DNA of 64,000 bases from SIG701 sp045611685. Its GTDB lineage: Bacteria > Bacillota > Clostridia > Oscillospirales > CAG-272. A program made the position numbers and the translations under genes. The DNA lies in contig JAZKXO010000026.1 in NCBI GenBank assembly GCA_045611685.1, positions 51,053-115,052 of the forward strand, given 5' to 3'. The notes below the pieces were generated by a model. It saw only the letters and a program-made list of their open reading frames with translations. It was not told the DNA's origin and searched no databases. Shown here in pieces: positions 31,657 to 39,989 of this stretch; position 1 is the stretch's first letter; every line of letters begins with the position of its first letter.

Positions 31657-34272
31657 TTATTCCTCGCTCAGCCGAACCGCGTCTCCCGAGGAGATCGGCA
31701 CTTCGGCGTGCGTGATCACGTACTGACCCGAAACGTCACCGGAGATAGCCGAGTTTACCGTATCGGAGGCAAGCACCTCCACGTCTACGCGCTTTGCCGT
31801 ATAGCGGTTGCCGAGGGGCGTGTTCTTCGACGTTACGATAAGCACGAACTTGCCGTTTTGATCCTCGCGGATCGCGGAGGACGGAACGACAGCGTCGTAG
31901 CTCTGGTTTTTCGAGCCGAGCGCCACCGTCAGATTCACGCCGGCTTCCACCTGTCCCGTGATCTCAAGCGTTACGGTGCGGCTCTGCCCCATGGACCCTT
32001 GCGCGGACTGAATGTTCACAACCTTTGCCGTCGGCACCTCGCCCCAGTAATAGTAGAGGATCTCGCCCACGTCGCCCACGCGGATCTGCGCCGCTTCCCT
32101 GGCGGATACAGTGCATTCCATCGTATATCCCGCCTCGGCAAGCGTGATCGTCGCGATCGGGGTATTTGCGGGCGCGGTCATACCGATGCTGTACGGAAGC
32201 GCCTCAACGACACCCGCGGCGGGCGCCACGACCGTGCCGTCCGTCGACATTTTACGGAGCCGTTCAACCTCTTTTTGTTGCTTTTCTACCTGTGCTTTGA
32301 GCTGTGAAAGCTCGATCTCGTACTGCTCCTTTTGGAGTTTTGCCGCCATCTCATCGACGTCGGCGTTCTTTTTCGCATCGGCGATCTGCTTTTCAATATT
32401 GGCAACCGACCGCTCGGCGGCGGTTATGCGCTTCTTTGCAGCATCGATCTCGCGCTGTTTCGTCTTCAGCTGCTCGTCGAGTGCCTCGCCGTTCTCCGCA
32501 CTGCCTGCGGCGATCGTCGCCTCGGCCTTGGCGAGACGTGCCTCTGCCTCTTCCTTGAGCGCCGTCGTTTTCTTGATCTCGTCGGTCAGCTCCTCGTAGG
32601 TGTGGTAGCTTTGGGCGCGCTCGTGCTCCGATTTTGCGGTGGCAAGCACCGATTCCGCCTTCGTGATCGCGGCATTCGCCTCAGCGAGTGCCTCCTCGGA
32701 GGATTTCACGTACACCGTCAGCATATCCACCTGCTTTTTGGCGTTGTCCGCCTTGGTCTTGAGCCCCTGGAGCACCTGATTTGCGTTTGCGTTCGCCTCG
32801 TAAAGCGCCTGGTGCTCGGCGTACGTCTGCTCCGCCTGGGTGATCTCACCCGCAAGGCGTCCGACCTCACCGCGCAGCGCATCCAATGTCTTGCCGTCGG
32901 CGGCGAGCACAGCCGCATCGTAGGCGGCCTTCGCCGCGCTGTGGCGATCCTTATTATAATCAGCCGTTGCCGCCGTCAGCTCACCGTAGAGCCGCTCGGT
33001 CTTGCGAAGGAGATCCTCGTATTCCTTGCGCAGAGCGTCCACCTTTTCGTACTGTGCCTCGTGCGGGCGGTATGCCGCAAATGCATCGTCCCGCTTTCGC
33101 ATATTCTCCTCGGTGGGAGCGGCTTCGTAATCCGCCTTTGCCGCCTCATACTCCGCCTTCGTCCGATCATACTCGGCCGCGCTGAATGCGCTGATCGCCT
33201 GGGCAAGATCGTCGGCAACCTTCTTTTGCTTTGCAAGCTCGGTATTGTATGCGGCCTCTGCCGTTACGTATTTCGTATAAGCGGTATCCTCTACCATATA
33301 CGCGCCGTACGCGTCCTCGAGCCGATCGAGGATCGGCTCAGCGGCGGCAAGCTTTGCCTTGAGCGCCTCAATCGCGTTGTATTCTGCCGCAAGGGATTCC
33401 GCCGTTACCGAGCCCTGGGGCATCAAAGCCTGTTGCTCGGCAAGCTTTGCGTTGGCGGACTTGAGTTCCTCCTCTGCCGCCTTGAGAAGGGCTTGATTTC
33501 GCCCGTGCATCCACTCCGCCGTGTTCTTGGCGTTCAGTGCCTCGGTCGCCGCAAGCTCCGCCGCGTCGAGCGCACGCTTCTTCTCCACGAGCAGTGCCGT
33601 AAGCTCGTCGTCGGTAAGGTAGCTGTCGCCGCCCGTCTGTCCGCGCTTACCGCGGAGGCGTTCCAGCTCTTCCTCGAACATTTCTACGTTATTTTTCTCC
33701 ATTTCGACGGCAACCTTTGCCGCCTGCACCTCAAGAAGTGTCGGAAGCTTTCCCTGCTCGCCGGAAATAGCGGCATACTGCTTTTCAAGAGACGAAAGAG
33801 CATCCTTCTCGTCGGAGAGCGTGTTCTTCGCCGTGTCCAGCTCCTCGGTCAGCTGCAGGATCCGATCCGCCGTGTCGGAGGGCAGACCCGTCGGGTCGTC
33901 CTTCTGTTTTTGGATCAGCTGAATTTTCAATTCACTGAGAAGCTTCTCCGCCTGGGCGAGCTCCTCCGAGCCGCCGTCCACAAGCGTGAAGAGGATATCC
34001 CCCTTCTGTACGCTCTGACCGACGCGAACGAGGACGTCCTCGATCTGTCTCGTCTGATCGATCGTTACGTCGTAGGAGCGGTTCGCGCGCACGGATCCCG
34101 TTACGTTCACTCTCGACGCGATCGTGCCCCACGAGGGGTATCTGACCGATACGATCGGCAAAGAATAGTTGAGGATCGTCTGCGAGAAAAACGTAAGCAG
34201 AAGCAGTACCGTCAAAAAGATAATGAGGATATTGCGTATCCATATACGGCGTTTTACGTTAGATTCATTCAT
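31657..34272 (-). CDS. Giant HlyD/MacA-like membrane fusion protein with long coiled coil
   Basis: An 871-residue protein; typical adaptors have 350-450. One N-terminal membrane helix (about 11-33) is followed by the first lipoyl half (VTGSVRANRS..., VLVRVGQSVQKGDILFTL). About 590 residues of heptad-rich Ala/Glu/Lys coiled coil (about 95-690) follow. Then come the second lipoyl half (DGTVVAPAAGVVEALPYSIGM) and beta-barrel/membrane-proximal domains ending in SSGDAVRLSEE. With no outer membrane, it could span or brace the cell wall. Neither a MacB ATPase nor an FtsX permease is encoded nearby. Confidence 0.8.
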   Translation of the reverse strand: MNESNVKRRIWIRNILIIFLTVLLLLTFFSQTILNYSLPIVSVRYPSWGTIASRVNVTGSVRANRSYDVTIDQTRQIEDVLVRVGQSVQKGDILFTLVDGGSEELAQAEKLLSELKIQLIQKQKDDPTGLPSDTADRILQLTEELDTAKNTLSDEKDALSSLEKQYAAISGEQGKLPTLLEVQAAKVAVEMEKNNVEMFEEELERLRGKRGQTGGDSYLTDDELTALLVEKKRALDAAELAATEALNAKNTAEWMHGRNQALLKAAEEELKSANAKLAEQQALMPQGSVTAESLAAEYNAIEALKAKLAAAEPILDRLEDAYGAYMVEDTAYTKYVTAEAAYNTELAKQKKVADDLAQAISAFSAAEYDRTKAEYEAAKADYEAAPTEENMRKRDDAFAAYRPHEAQYEKVDALRKEYEDLLRKTERLYGELTAATADYNKDRHSAAKAAYDAAVLAADGKTLDALRGEVGRLAGEITQAEQTYAEHQALYEANANANQVLQGLKTKADNAKKQVDMLTVYVKSSEEALAEANAAITKAESVLATAKSEHERAQSYHTYEELTDEIKKTTALKEEAEARLAKAEATIAAGSAENGEALDEQLKTKQREIDAAKKRITAAERSVANIEKQIADAKKNADVDEMAAKLQKEQYEIELSQLKAQVEKQQKEVERLRKMSTDGTVVAPAAGVVEALPYSIGMTAPANTPIATITLAEAGYTMECTVSAREAAQIRVGDVGEILYYYWGEVPTAKVVNIQSAQGSMGQSRTVTLEITGQVEAGVNLTVALGSKNQSYDAVVPSSAIREDQNGKFVLIVTSKNTPLGNRYTAKRVDVEVLASDTVNSAISGDVSGQYVITHAEVPISSGDAVRLSEE

Positions 34273-34310
34273 ACTCGGATTTCCTTTCGCATTTGTAGAC
34301 TTTTCGCGGC

Positions 34311-35243
34311 TTATCCCTTGATACCGCCGGCATAGGAGACACCCTCCACCAACTCGTCCTCAAAATAGAGGAAGACGGAGAGGGGAATAATGAGGTAAAC
34401 GGTTGCGACGGCGAAGGCAAGCCCTGCGTCGCCCGTGTTGATCTTCGAGAGGAAGACGGACAGAGGATGCAGATCGACCGCGTCCCCCGTCAGAAGAACG
34501 AGCGGCTGCTCGACCATGTTCCAGTAATCAATAAAGACGAGGAGCAAAACGGACACGATGATGTTTCTGGCCATCGGCACCATCACCCTTGAGAAGATCT
34601 GCCACTCGCCCGCGCCGTCCAATTTTGCGGCTTCGATGACCGCTTTCGGCACGCGGCGCATGAATTTCGTCAAAATAAAGACGGCGAACGGCGAGAAGAT
34701 GCCGGGGAGCCATATCGCCCATCTTGTGTCGAGGATGCCGAGAAAATCGGCAACGAGGAAATTCGGCACCAAAGTTACCTGATACGGCATCAGCATGATA
34801 ACTATGTAAACGAAAAAGAGGAAGCTGCGCGCCCTCGTCTGAAACCTTGCAAAGCCGTACGAGGCAAGAAGCGCGAATACCGTCTGAAGGACGGTGATCG
34901 GCACGACGAGCACGACCGAGTTCCAGAATTTAAAAAGGTAATCGGGCGAGCGGAGAAGCACCGTCCCGTACTGCGAGAAGGACACGAGATCGGGGATGAG
35001 TTTCAAATTCACACGGTCGGCAACGTACGTGCCGGCGGACGTCACGCTCGTGAAGATCTTGCCGTAGTTCGAGGCGATCTCACTTTGGGACATAAAGGAA
35101 TTGGTGATCGTCAGAACGATCGGCAGAATAAAGATGACGGACATCAGCCCTAAAAACACCGCCGCCGCGATGAGACCGGATGTACGCATCCGGGAGCGCC
35201 AAAGCTTTCGTCGGCGCGCTTTTTGTATCATAGCATTCGTCAT
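34311..35243 (-). CDS. Carbohydrate ABC transporter permease (MalG type)
   Basis: A 310-residue permease with six helices. The coupling motif EAAKLDGAGEWQIFSRVMVP sits at about residues 208-227. Residues 55-95 form an extended extracellular loop. It pairs with the MalF-type protein encoded 25 bases upstream. No ATPase gene is present, so an orphan MsmX/UgpC-type ATPase encoded elsewhere would have to energise it, as is common in Firmicutes. Confidence 0.92.
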   Translation of the reverse strand: MTNAMIQKARRRKLWRSRMRTSGLIAAAVFLGLMSVIFILPIVLTITNSFMSQSEIASNYGKIFTSVTSAGTYVADRVNLKLIPDLVSFSQYGTVLLRSPDYLFKFWNSVVLVVPITVLQTVFALLASYGFARFQTRARSFLFFVYIVIMLMPYQVTLVPNFLVADFLGILDTRWAIWLPGIFSPFAVFILTKFMRRVPKAVIEAAKLDGAGEWQIFSRVMVPMARNIIVSVLLLVFIDYWNMVEQPLVLLTGDAVDLHPLSVFLSKINTGDAGLAFAVATVYLIIPLSVFLYFEDELVEGVSYAGGIKG

Positions 35244-35268
35244 AAAATCGCCTTTCGTAAAAAGGGGA

Positions 35269-36183
35269 TCATTCTTCTATATTCCGAGCGAGCCTGTCGT
35301 CGATCCGGACGAGGACGCCGATGATCAAAGAAACCACGATCGCCATGAGAATGGCGGCGCAGGAAAGCTTTTGATAATCCAGAGAACGGAACATATTGTT
35401 CATGAAGTGCTGGAGCATATAGAGCGTATCGTACGGATAATCACCCGTGAGGAGATATACCTCGCGGAACACCTTAAACGAGTTGATGAGGGAGAGGATC
35501 CCCACGAAAAAGATCGACGAGAACAGATACGGCAGCTTGATCTTAAAGAACGTGCGGACAGCACCCGCGCCGTCCAGCTCTGCCGCCTCGAGCACGTCCT
35601 TCGGAATGCCTGCGAGCGCCGCCATGAAGAGGATCATGTTGTACCCGACGTTCTTCCACAGAAAGAGGAGCACGATCGTCAGCTGGCTGAGATCACTCTT
35701 GAACCAGTCGATAGCCTGGACGCCGAACACCGAGAGCCAGTCGTTCACGACACCGTTTTGATGAAACAAAACCTCCCAGATCAGAACGACGGACGCGATC
35801 GGCACCATAAGGGGGCTGATAAGCACCGTGCGGAACACGCTTTTCATGGGAATCTTCTTCATAAGAAGCATCGCAAAGAGAAGCGGGATCACTACGGCAA
35901 GCGGCACGGAGACCGCCGAGAAGACCGCCGTGTTCTTCGCCGCGCGGAGAAACGCGCTGTTGTCAAGAAGCGAGACGAAATTTTGGAGCCCCACGAATTC
36001 GGGCAAAAACGGATTGGCGATGAGACTCTGGTATAAAACCACGCCGAGCGGCGCTATAAAAAAGAGCAGAACGCCGAGCACGCTCGGAATGAGAAAAAGA
36101 CGGGTGCGCCGTCTCTCGAGGCGTTCGGTGCGGGTGTAGCGGGACTCACGACGGGAACGCCGCGCGGTTTTCTTCTCTGTCAT
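35269..36183 (-). CDS. Carbohydrate ABC transporter permease (MalF type)
   Basis: A 304-residue permease. A basic N-terminus (RRTRLFLIPSVLGVLLFF) is followed by six helices with the coupling motif EAAELDGAGAVRTFFKIKLP at about residues 190-209. It is the first gene of the five-gene operon that ends at 27956, expressed from a promoter at 36348-36376 with an approximately 160-base leader. Confidence 0.92.
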   Translation of the reverse strand: MTEKKTARRSRRESRYTRTERLERRRTRLFLIPSVLGVLLFFIAPLGVVLYQSLIANPFLPEFVGLQNFVSLLDNSAFLRAAKNTAVFSAVSVPLAVVIPLLFAMLLMKKIPMKSVFRTVLISPLMVPIASVVLIWEVLFHQNGVVNDWLSVFGVQAIDWFKSDLSQLTIVLLFLWKNVGYNMILFMAALAGIPKDVLEAAELDGAGAVRTFFKIKLPYLFSSIFFVGILSLINSFKVFREVYLLTGDYPYDTLYMLQHFMNNMFRSLDYQKLSCAAILMAIVVSLIIGVLVRIDDRLARNIEE

Positions 36184-36237
36184 CCTTACCTCTCCTTAAC
36201 TTTTCGTTTTCTCTCGATAAATTCAAAAGATGCTCGC

Positions 36238-36376
36238 CGAGTGGGACGGCTGCCTTTCGGTTCAGACAGAACTTCTTTCCCACTCGATAAGACGGAAAAA
36301 TTCTCCCAATCTTTCAAAAAACAGAAACATTTCCGCATTCTGTCCCCATTATAACATATATGGAAGCAAACTGCAA
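36238..36376 (-). promoter_or_regulatory. Promoter and structured leader of the MalFG-MacAB-like operon
   Basis: On the minus strand TTGCAG (36371-36376) and TATAAT (36348-36353) have a 17-base spacer. The leader contains an 8-bp inverted repeat CGAGTGGG/CCCACTCG (36238-36245 with 36279-36286) enclosing 33 bases. TTATCGAG occurs twice in it. It could be a regulator site or an RNA fold; no known class was recognised. Confidence 0.55.
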
Positions 36377-36395
36377 CAGATGTGCGAAAATCCTC

Positions 36396-36424
36396 TTGCA
36401 AATCTCGTCCGTATGTAGTATCAT
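36396..36424 (+). promoter_or_regulatory. Promoter of the ybaK-like gene
   Basis: TTGCAA (36396-36401) and TATCAT (36419-36424), spacer 17, divergent from and only 20 bases away from the -35 of the transporter operon. Confidence 0.7.
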
Positions 36425-36465
36425 ATTGTAAAATCAATGCATGCCCGAAAGGATTGGTATCCTCT

Positions 36466-36948
36466 ATGGAAAAACAAGTGAAAACGAACGCCATGCGCCG
36501 CCTTGATGCTTCAAAGATCCCCTACGAGGTGGCAACGTATCCCGTCGACGAGTCCGATTTGAGCGGCGTACACGCGGCGGCGGAAATGGGCGTGGACGAC
36601 CCCGGATGCGTATTCAAAACGCTCGTCGCGAAGGGCGCGAAGGGCGGGTACTTCGTTTTCTGTATTCCCGTCGCAGAGGAGCTCGATCTCAAACGGTGCG
36701 CGGCGGCAGCCGGCGAGAAAAACGTAGAGATGATCCATGTCAAGGATATGCTCGCGATCACGGGATATATCCGCGGCGGATGCTCGCCGATCGGCATGAA
36801 GAAAGCATACCCCACGTTTTTCGACGAAAGCGCGCTTCTGTACGACAAGATCTACGTCAGCGCCGGCCAGCGCGGCGTGCAGCTCATTCTGCCGCCCGAC
36901 GTCCTCATCTCGTTCACGAACGCAAAGACCGCGGGCCTCATAAGATAA
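36466..36948 (+). CDS. ybaK: YbaK/EbsC-family Cys-tRNA(Pro) deacylase
   Basis: A 160-residue trans-editing enzyme that hydrolyses mischarged Cys-tRNA(Pro). The pattern KTNAMRRLDASKIPYEV, CVFKTLVAKGAKG with the catalytic Lys, a CIPVAEELDLKR strand and TGYIRGGCSPIGMKK is typical. Length is normal (about 155-165). The ATG at 36466 has AAAGGA 13 bases away, a little far. A longer N-terminus is possible in frame but would overlap the promoter. Confidence 0.92.
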   Translation: MEKQVKTNAMRRLDASKIPYEVATYPVDESDLSGVHAAAEMGVDDPGCVFKTLVAKGAKGGYFVFCIPVAEELDLKRCAAAAGEKNVEMIHVKDMLAITGYIRGGCSPIGMKKAYPTFFDESALLYDKIYVSAGQRGVQLILPPDVLISFTNAKTAGLIR

Positions 36949-36950
36949 AA

Positions 36951-37053
36951 AATACCGTCTGTGCAAAAAATCGGCGCACAGACGGTATTTGTTTTTCGGT
37001 TAAAGGTTTTTGAAGGGGGTTCGGGGGAGCCTTTTTGGCAAAAAGGCTCCCCC
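36951..37053. repeat. Terminator A plus repeat B
   Basis: AATACCGTCTGTGC/GCACAGACGGTATT (36951-36989) is a perfect 14-bp terminator stem followed by TGTTTTT. It is followed by GGTTAAAGGTTTTTGAAGGG and a second 14-bp stem GGGGGAGCCTTTTT/AAAAAGGCTCCCCC (37023-37053). It is the clearest example of the A-B composite seen in many gaps of this window. Confidence 0.85.
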
Positions 37054-37070
37054 GGTGTTTTTTATCCGTA

Positions 37071-38012
37071 TTATATCCTGTCCCCCGGCACGTAGCGGAT
37101 CGCGCGGGGTGCCGCCTCGGCGCGCACGCCCGTAACGGGGGTGATCTCCCCGTCGAGGCACAACTTCTTCACGCCGGTGAACGCGATCGACCGACAGCGG
37201 AAATAATCCATATACGGCGCATATTTCGCCTGCGGTGACCACGTTTCGACGTCCACGTGCTTGCCGCTTCTGAATCCGCCCACGAGCGAGATAAACTCCG
37301 TGCGGGTTACGTCCTTCACGAGAAGAACGTCCAGCATCCCGTCAAGCGGGGATGCCGCGGGCAGCGCCTTGAATCCGCCGCCGTAAAAGGGCAGATTGCC
37401 GATCGCACAAAGGAGAAAATCGCCCGAAAGCGTAAGATCCGTCGGTGCATCCTCGCCGAAGCGAACGACGCCGCCGAGCTTTATGTCCGCCCGAAACGTC
37501 TCCTTCTTCGAAAGCTCCGTCACCACGCCGCATATGTAGGAAAGGCTGTTGTTCATAAACCGGCGGCGGCGAAGCGCCTCCGATGCCGCCACGACGGCGC
37601 AGTCAAACCCGACGTTTGCGATATTGATCGCGTACCGTCCGTTCACCATCACGAGATCCAAGGGGATCGAATCCTCCCCCTCGGGAACGGTGAGTTCCGA
37701 CGCACCGCGGATGAAATCGTTGCCCGAGCCGGCGCTCATCATCGTAAAGCGGGAGAGATCGCCCGCACCGGCACGCATGATGCCGTTCACCGCTTCGCCC
37801 GCCGTGCCGTCTCCGCCGTACACCACGAAATGGGTATGGGGATCCTTCACGCACGCCTCGGCGATAAAATCGGTGCATTCACCCGCCGACTCGGTCAGAT
37901 GGACGAGATCGGCACGGTGCTCCTCGGCGTGTCTTCGTGCATCGGGCAGGTAGCGTCCCTGCCCCGCCGCGGGATTCAGAACGTATACAAGTCGGCGTTT
38001 CTCTGTTGACAT
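37071..38012 (-). CDS. Diacylglycerol kinase-family lipid kinase (YegS/DagK type)
   Basis: A 313-residue soluble lipid kinase. The start LVYVLNPAAGQGR (nucleotide-binding), YGGDGTAGEAVNG with the GGDGT motif, and SAGSGNDFIRG are hallmarks, and NIANVGFDCAVVA and FYGGGFKALPAASPLDG complete the C-terminal fold. It phosphorylates diacylglycerol or a related lipid to recycle phospholipid. AAGGAGG precedes the ATG. It stands alone between repeat elements and kdgK. Confidence 0.93.
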   Translation of the reverse strand: MSTEKRRLVYVLNPAAGQGRYLPDARRHAEEHRADLVHLTESAGECTDFIAEACVKDPHTHFVVYGGDGTAGEAVNGIMRAGAGDLSRFTMMSAGSGNDFIRGASELTVPEGEDSIPLDLVMVNGRYAINIANVGFDCAVVAASEALRRRRFMNNSLSYICGVVTELSKKETFRADIKLGGVVRFGEDAPTDLTLSGDFLLCAIGNLPFYGGGFKALPAASPLDGMLDVLLVKDVTRTEFISLVGGFRSGKHVDVETWSPQAKYAPYMDYFRCRSIAFTGVKKLCLDGEITPVTGVRAEAAPRAIRYVPGDRI

Positions 38013-38073
38013 AGAAGTCCTCCTTACACGGGAGAAATGGTAGCCTCGGGCTAAAGGGGCACGCAGTGCACCT

Positions 38074-39099
38074 TTAGCGCTGTACGCGTCCGGAGCCGCC
38101 GCTCTTGATGAGAGAATCTACCTCGGCTACGCTCGCGTGGTTGAAGTCGCCCTCGATCGAATGCTTCAGTGCGGATGCCGCGGTCGCAAATTCGATCACG
38201 TCCTGCGGTGCGCGTCCGTCGAGCGTCGCGTAGATGAGACCGCCGCCGAACGAGTCGCCGCCGCCTACGCGGTCAACGATGTGGAGATTATAGCTCTTCG
38301 AGAAGCAGTACTCGCCTGCCTTTGCATCGTAGAGCATTGCCGCCCAAATATTGTCGTTTGCGGAGATGGACGTACGGAGAGTGATCGCCACCTTCTCAAA
38401 GCCGAAGCGCTCGGACAGCTGACGTGCCACGCTCTTGTACGCCTCGTGATCGAGCTTACCGGAATCCACGTCCGTGTTCTCCGCGCGGATGCCGAAGACC
38501 TTGTCCGCATCCTCTTCGTTGGCGATGCACACATCGACGAGCTTCATCAGATCGTTCATCACGCGGCCGGCCTCCTCGGTCGTCCAGAGATTCTTGCGGT
38601 AGTTGAGATCGCAGCTCGTCTTGATGCCCTTCTTGCGGCATACCGTCAGCGCGTCCATGCAGATCTCGGGCATCTCACCGCCCAAAGCGGGGGTGATGCC
38701 GGTGAAGTGGAACCAATCCGCACCGTCGAGGATCGTCTCCCAGTCAAAATCCTCGCGTTTTGCCAGCGCGATCGAGGATCCCGCACGGTCGTAAACGACC
38801 TTGGACGGGCGCTGGGACGCACCCTTCTCGCAGTAGTAGATGCCCACGCGCGGACCGCCGCGGACGATCTTCGATGTATCAACGCCATAGCGGCGCAGTG
38901 CGTTCACCGCAGACTGACCGATCGGGTTGTCGGGCAGCTTCGTTACGAATGCGGAATCAAAGCCGTAATTGGCAAGGGAAACGGACACGTTCGCCTCACC
39001 GCCGCCGTAGACGACCTCAAAGCGATCCGCCTGCACGAAGCGCAGGTAGTTTTCCGGCGCCAGACGAAGCATGATCTCACCAAAGCATACAGTTTTCAT
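38074..39099 (-). CDS. kdgK: 2-keto-3-deoxygluconate kinase (PfkB family)
   Basis: A 341-residue kinase that phosphorylates 2-keto-3-deoxygluconate in hexuronate degradation. It has GEIMLRLAPENYLRF, YGGGEANVSVSLANYG, TSCDLNYRKNLWT and DRVGGGDSFGGGLIYA with the catalytic Asp. It is a closer match to classic KdgK than the kinase at 8123. The ATG at 39099 has GGAG (CCTCGGAGAAAAC region) upstream. It is expressed from its own perfect promoter, not with a dedicated aldolase gene nearby. Confidence 0.88.
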   Translation of the reverse strand: MKTVCFGEIMLRLAPENYLRFVQADRFEVVYGGGEANVSVSLANYGFDSAFVTKLPDNPIGQSAVNALRRYGVDTSKIVRGGPRVGIYYCEKGASQRPSKVVYDRAGSSIALAKREDFDWETILDGADWFHFTGITPALGGEMPEICMDALTVCRKKGIKTSCDLNYRKNLWTTEEAGRVMNDLMKLVDVCIANEEDADKVFGIRAENTDVDSGKLDHEAYKSVARQLSERFGFEKVAITLRTSISANDNIWAAMLYDAKAGEYCFSKSYNLHIVDRVGGGDSFGGGLIYATLDGRAPQDVIEFATAASALKHSIEGDFNHASVAEVDSLIKSGGSGRVQR

Positions 39100-39163
39100 T
39101 GTTTTCTCCTCGGAGTGTATATTTTTGTAAAGGCGACAAAATGCACCTTCTTTTTCAGTGTAT

Positions 39164-39192
39164 ATTATACCGCCTGTGCGTAGAGTTGTCAA
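39164..39192 (-). promoter_or_regulatory. Perfect consensus promoter of kdgK
   Basis: On the minus strand TTGACA (39187-39192) and TATAAT (39164-39169), spacer 17. A GCAGAACCCC/GGGGTTCTGC hairpin lies just upstream at 39197-39226. Confidence 0.85.
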
Positions 39193-39264
39193 GGGCAGAA
39201 CCCCTTTTTCAAGGGGGTTCTGCATTCCGTCTCGCCGAGGTAAAGCATTCCCCCGCGTGAGGCA

Positions 39265-39987
39265 TTATTTCCCGATTATCTCCCGCACGATCTCGCCCGC
39301 CATGATAAGACCGGCGGCACCGGGCACGAACGAGATGCTCGCAGGCACGCTTCGGCGAGTGCCCTCACCGTCAAGCCCCGTCGTTACAGGCTCTTCTTTT
39401 GAATAGACGACCTTTACCGAGCGGATGCCCCGCGCCTTCAGCTCGCGCCGCATCACGCGCGCAAGCGGACAAACGCTCGTTTTCTCAATATCCGCGATCT
39501 CAAACATCTCGGGATGAAGCTTGTTCCCCGTCCCCATCGACGAGATCACGGGCACGCCGGCGGCCTTCGCCCGCTCGATGATCGCGATCTTCGCCGAGAC
39601 CGTGTCGACCGCATCCGCTACGTACGACAGCCCCGAAAACGGCACGGTGTCCGCGTTCTCGGGGAGATAGAACAGATCAAACGTTTCGACCGTGCAGTCG
39701 GGCGCGATCTTCGCGATGCGCGCTTTTTCGGCATCGACCTTGCGCATACCGATCGTATCCGCGTCCGCGACGAGCTGCCGGTTCAGATTGGACGCTGAGA
39801 CCGCGTCCCCGTCGACGAGAACGAGCCTGCCGACGCCTGCCCTCGCGAGCGCTTCCGCGACGTAGCTGCCAACGCCCCCGAGGCCGAACACGGCAACGGA
39901 TGACGATTGGAGGCGCGCGACCGCCTCCTCGCCCACGAGCCCCGCCGTACGGACGTACCGCGCGGCGATATCCTTATCTGTCAGCAT
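39265..39987 (-). CDS. tcdA: tRNA t6A37 dehydratase TcdA (ThiF/E1-like)
   Basis: A 240-residue adenylating enzyme that cyclises t6A at position 37 of tRNA. It shows the nucleotide loop VFGLGGVGSYVAE, DGDAVSASNLNRQ (E1-like Asp and Arg), DAVDTVSAK, SSMGTGNKLHPE and KTSVCPLARVMRREL with a conserved Cys. The start at 39987 follows the mnmA stop by 2 bases, so it is the last gene of the 48-39 kb operon. Its neighbour MnmA also modifies tRNA. Confidence 0.92.
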   Translation of the reverse strand: MLTDKDIAARYVRTAGLVGEEAVARLQSSSVAVFGLGGVGSYVAEALARAGVGRLVLVDGDAVSASNLNRQLVADADTIGMRKVDAEKARIAKIAPDCTVETFDLFYLPENADTVPFSGLSYVADAVDTVSAKIAIIERAKAAGVPVISSMGTGNKLHPEMFEIADIEKTSVCPLARVMRRELKARGIRSVKVVYSKEEPVTTGLDGEGTRRSVPASISFVPGAAGLIMAGEIVREIIGK

Positions 39988-39989
39988 AT

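Noticed and set aside
32332..34335. Plus-strand frame of 667 codons opposite the HlyD-like gene
   Set aside because: It arises from the complement of Ala/Glu/Lys heptads. No start signal and Leu/Arg-rich composition.
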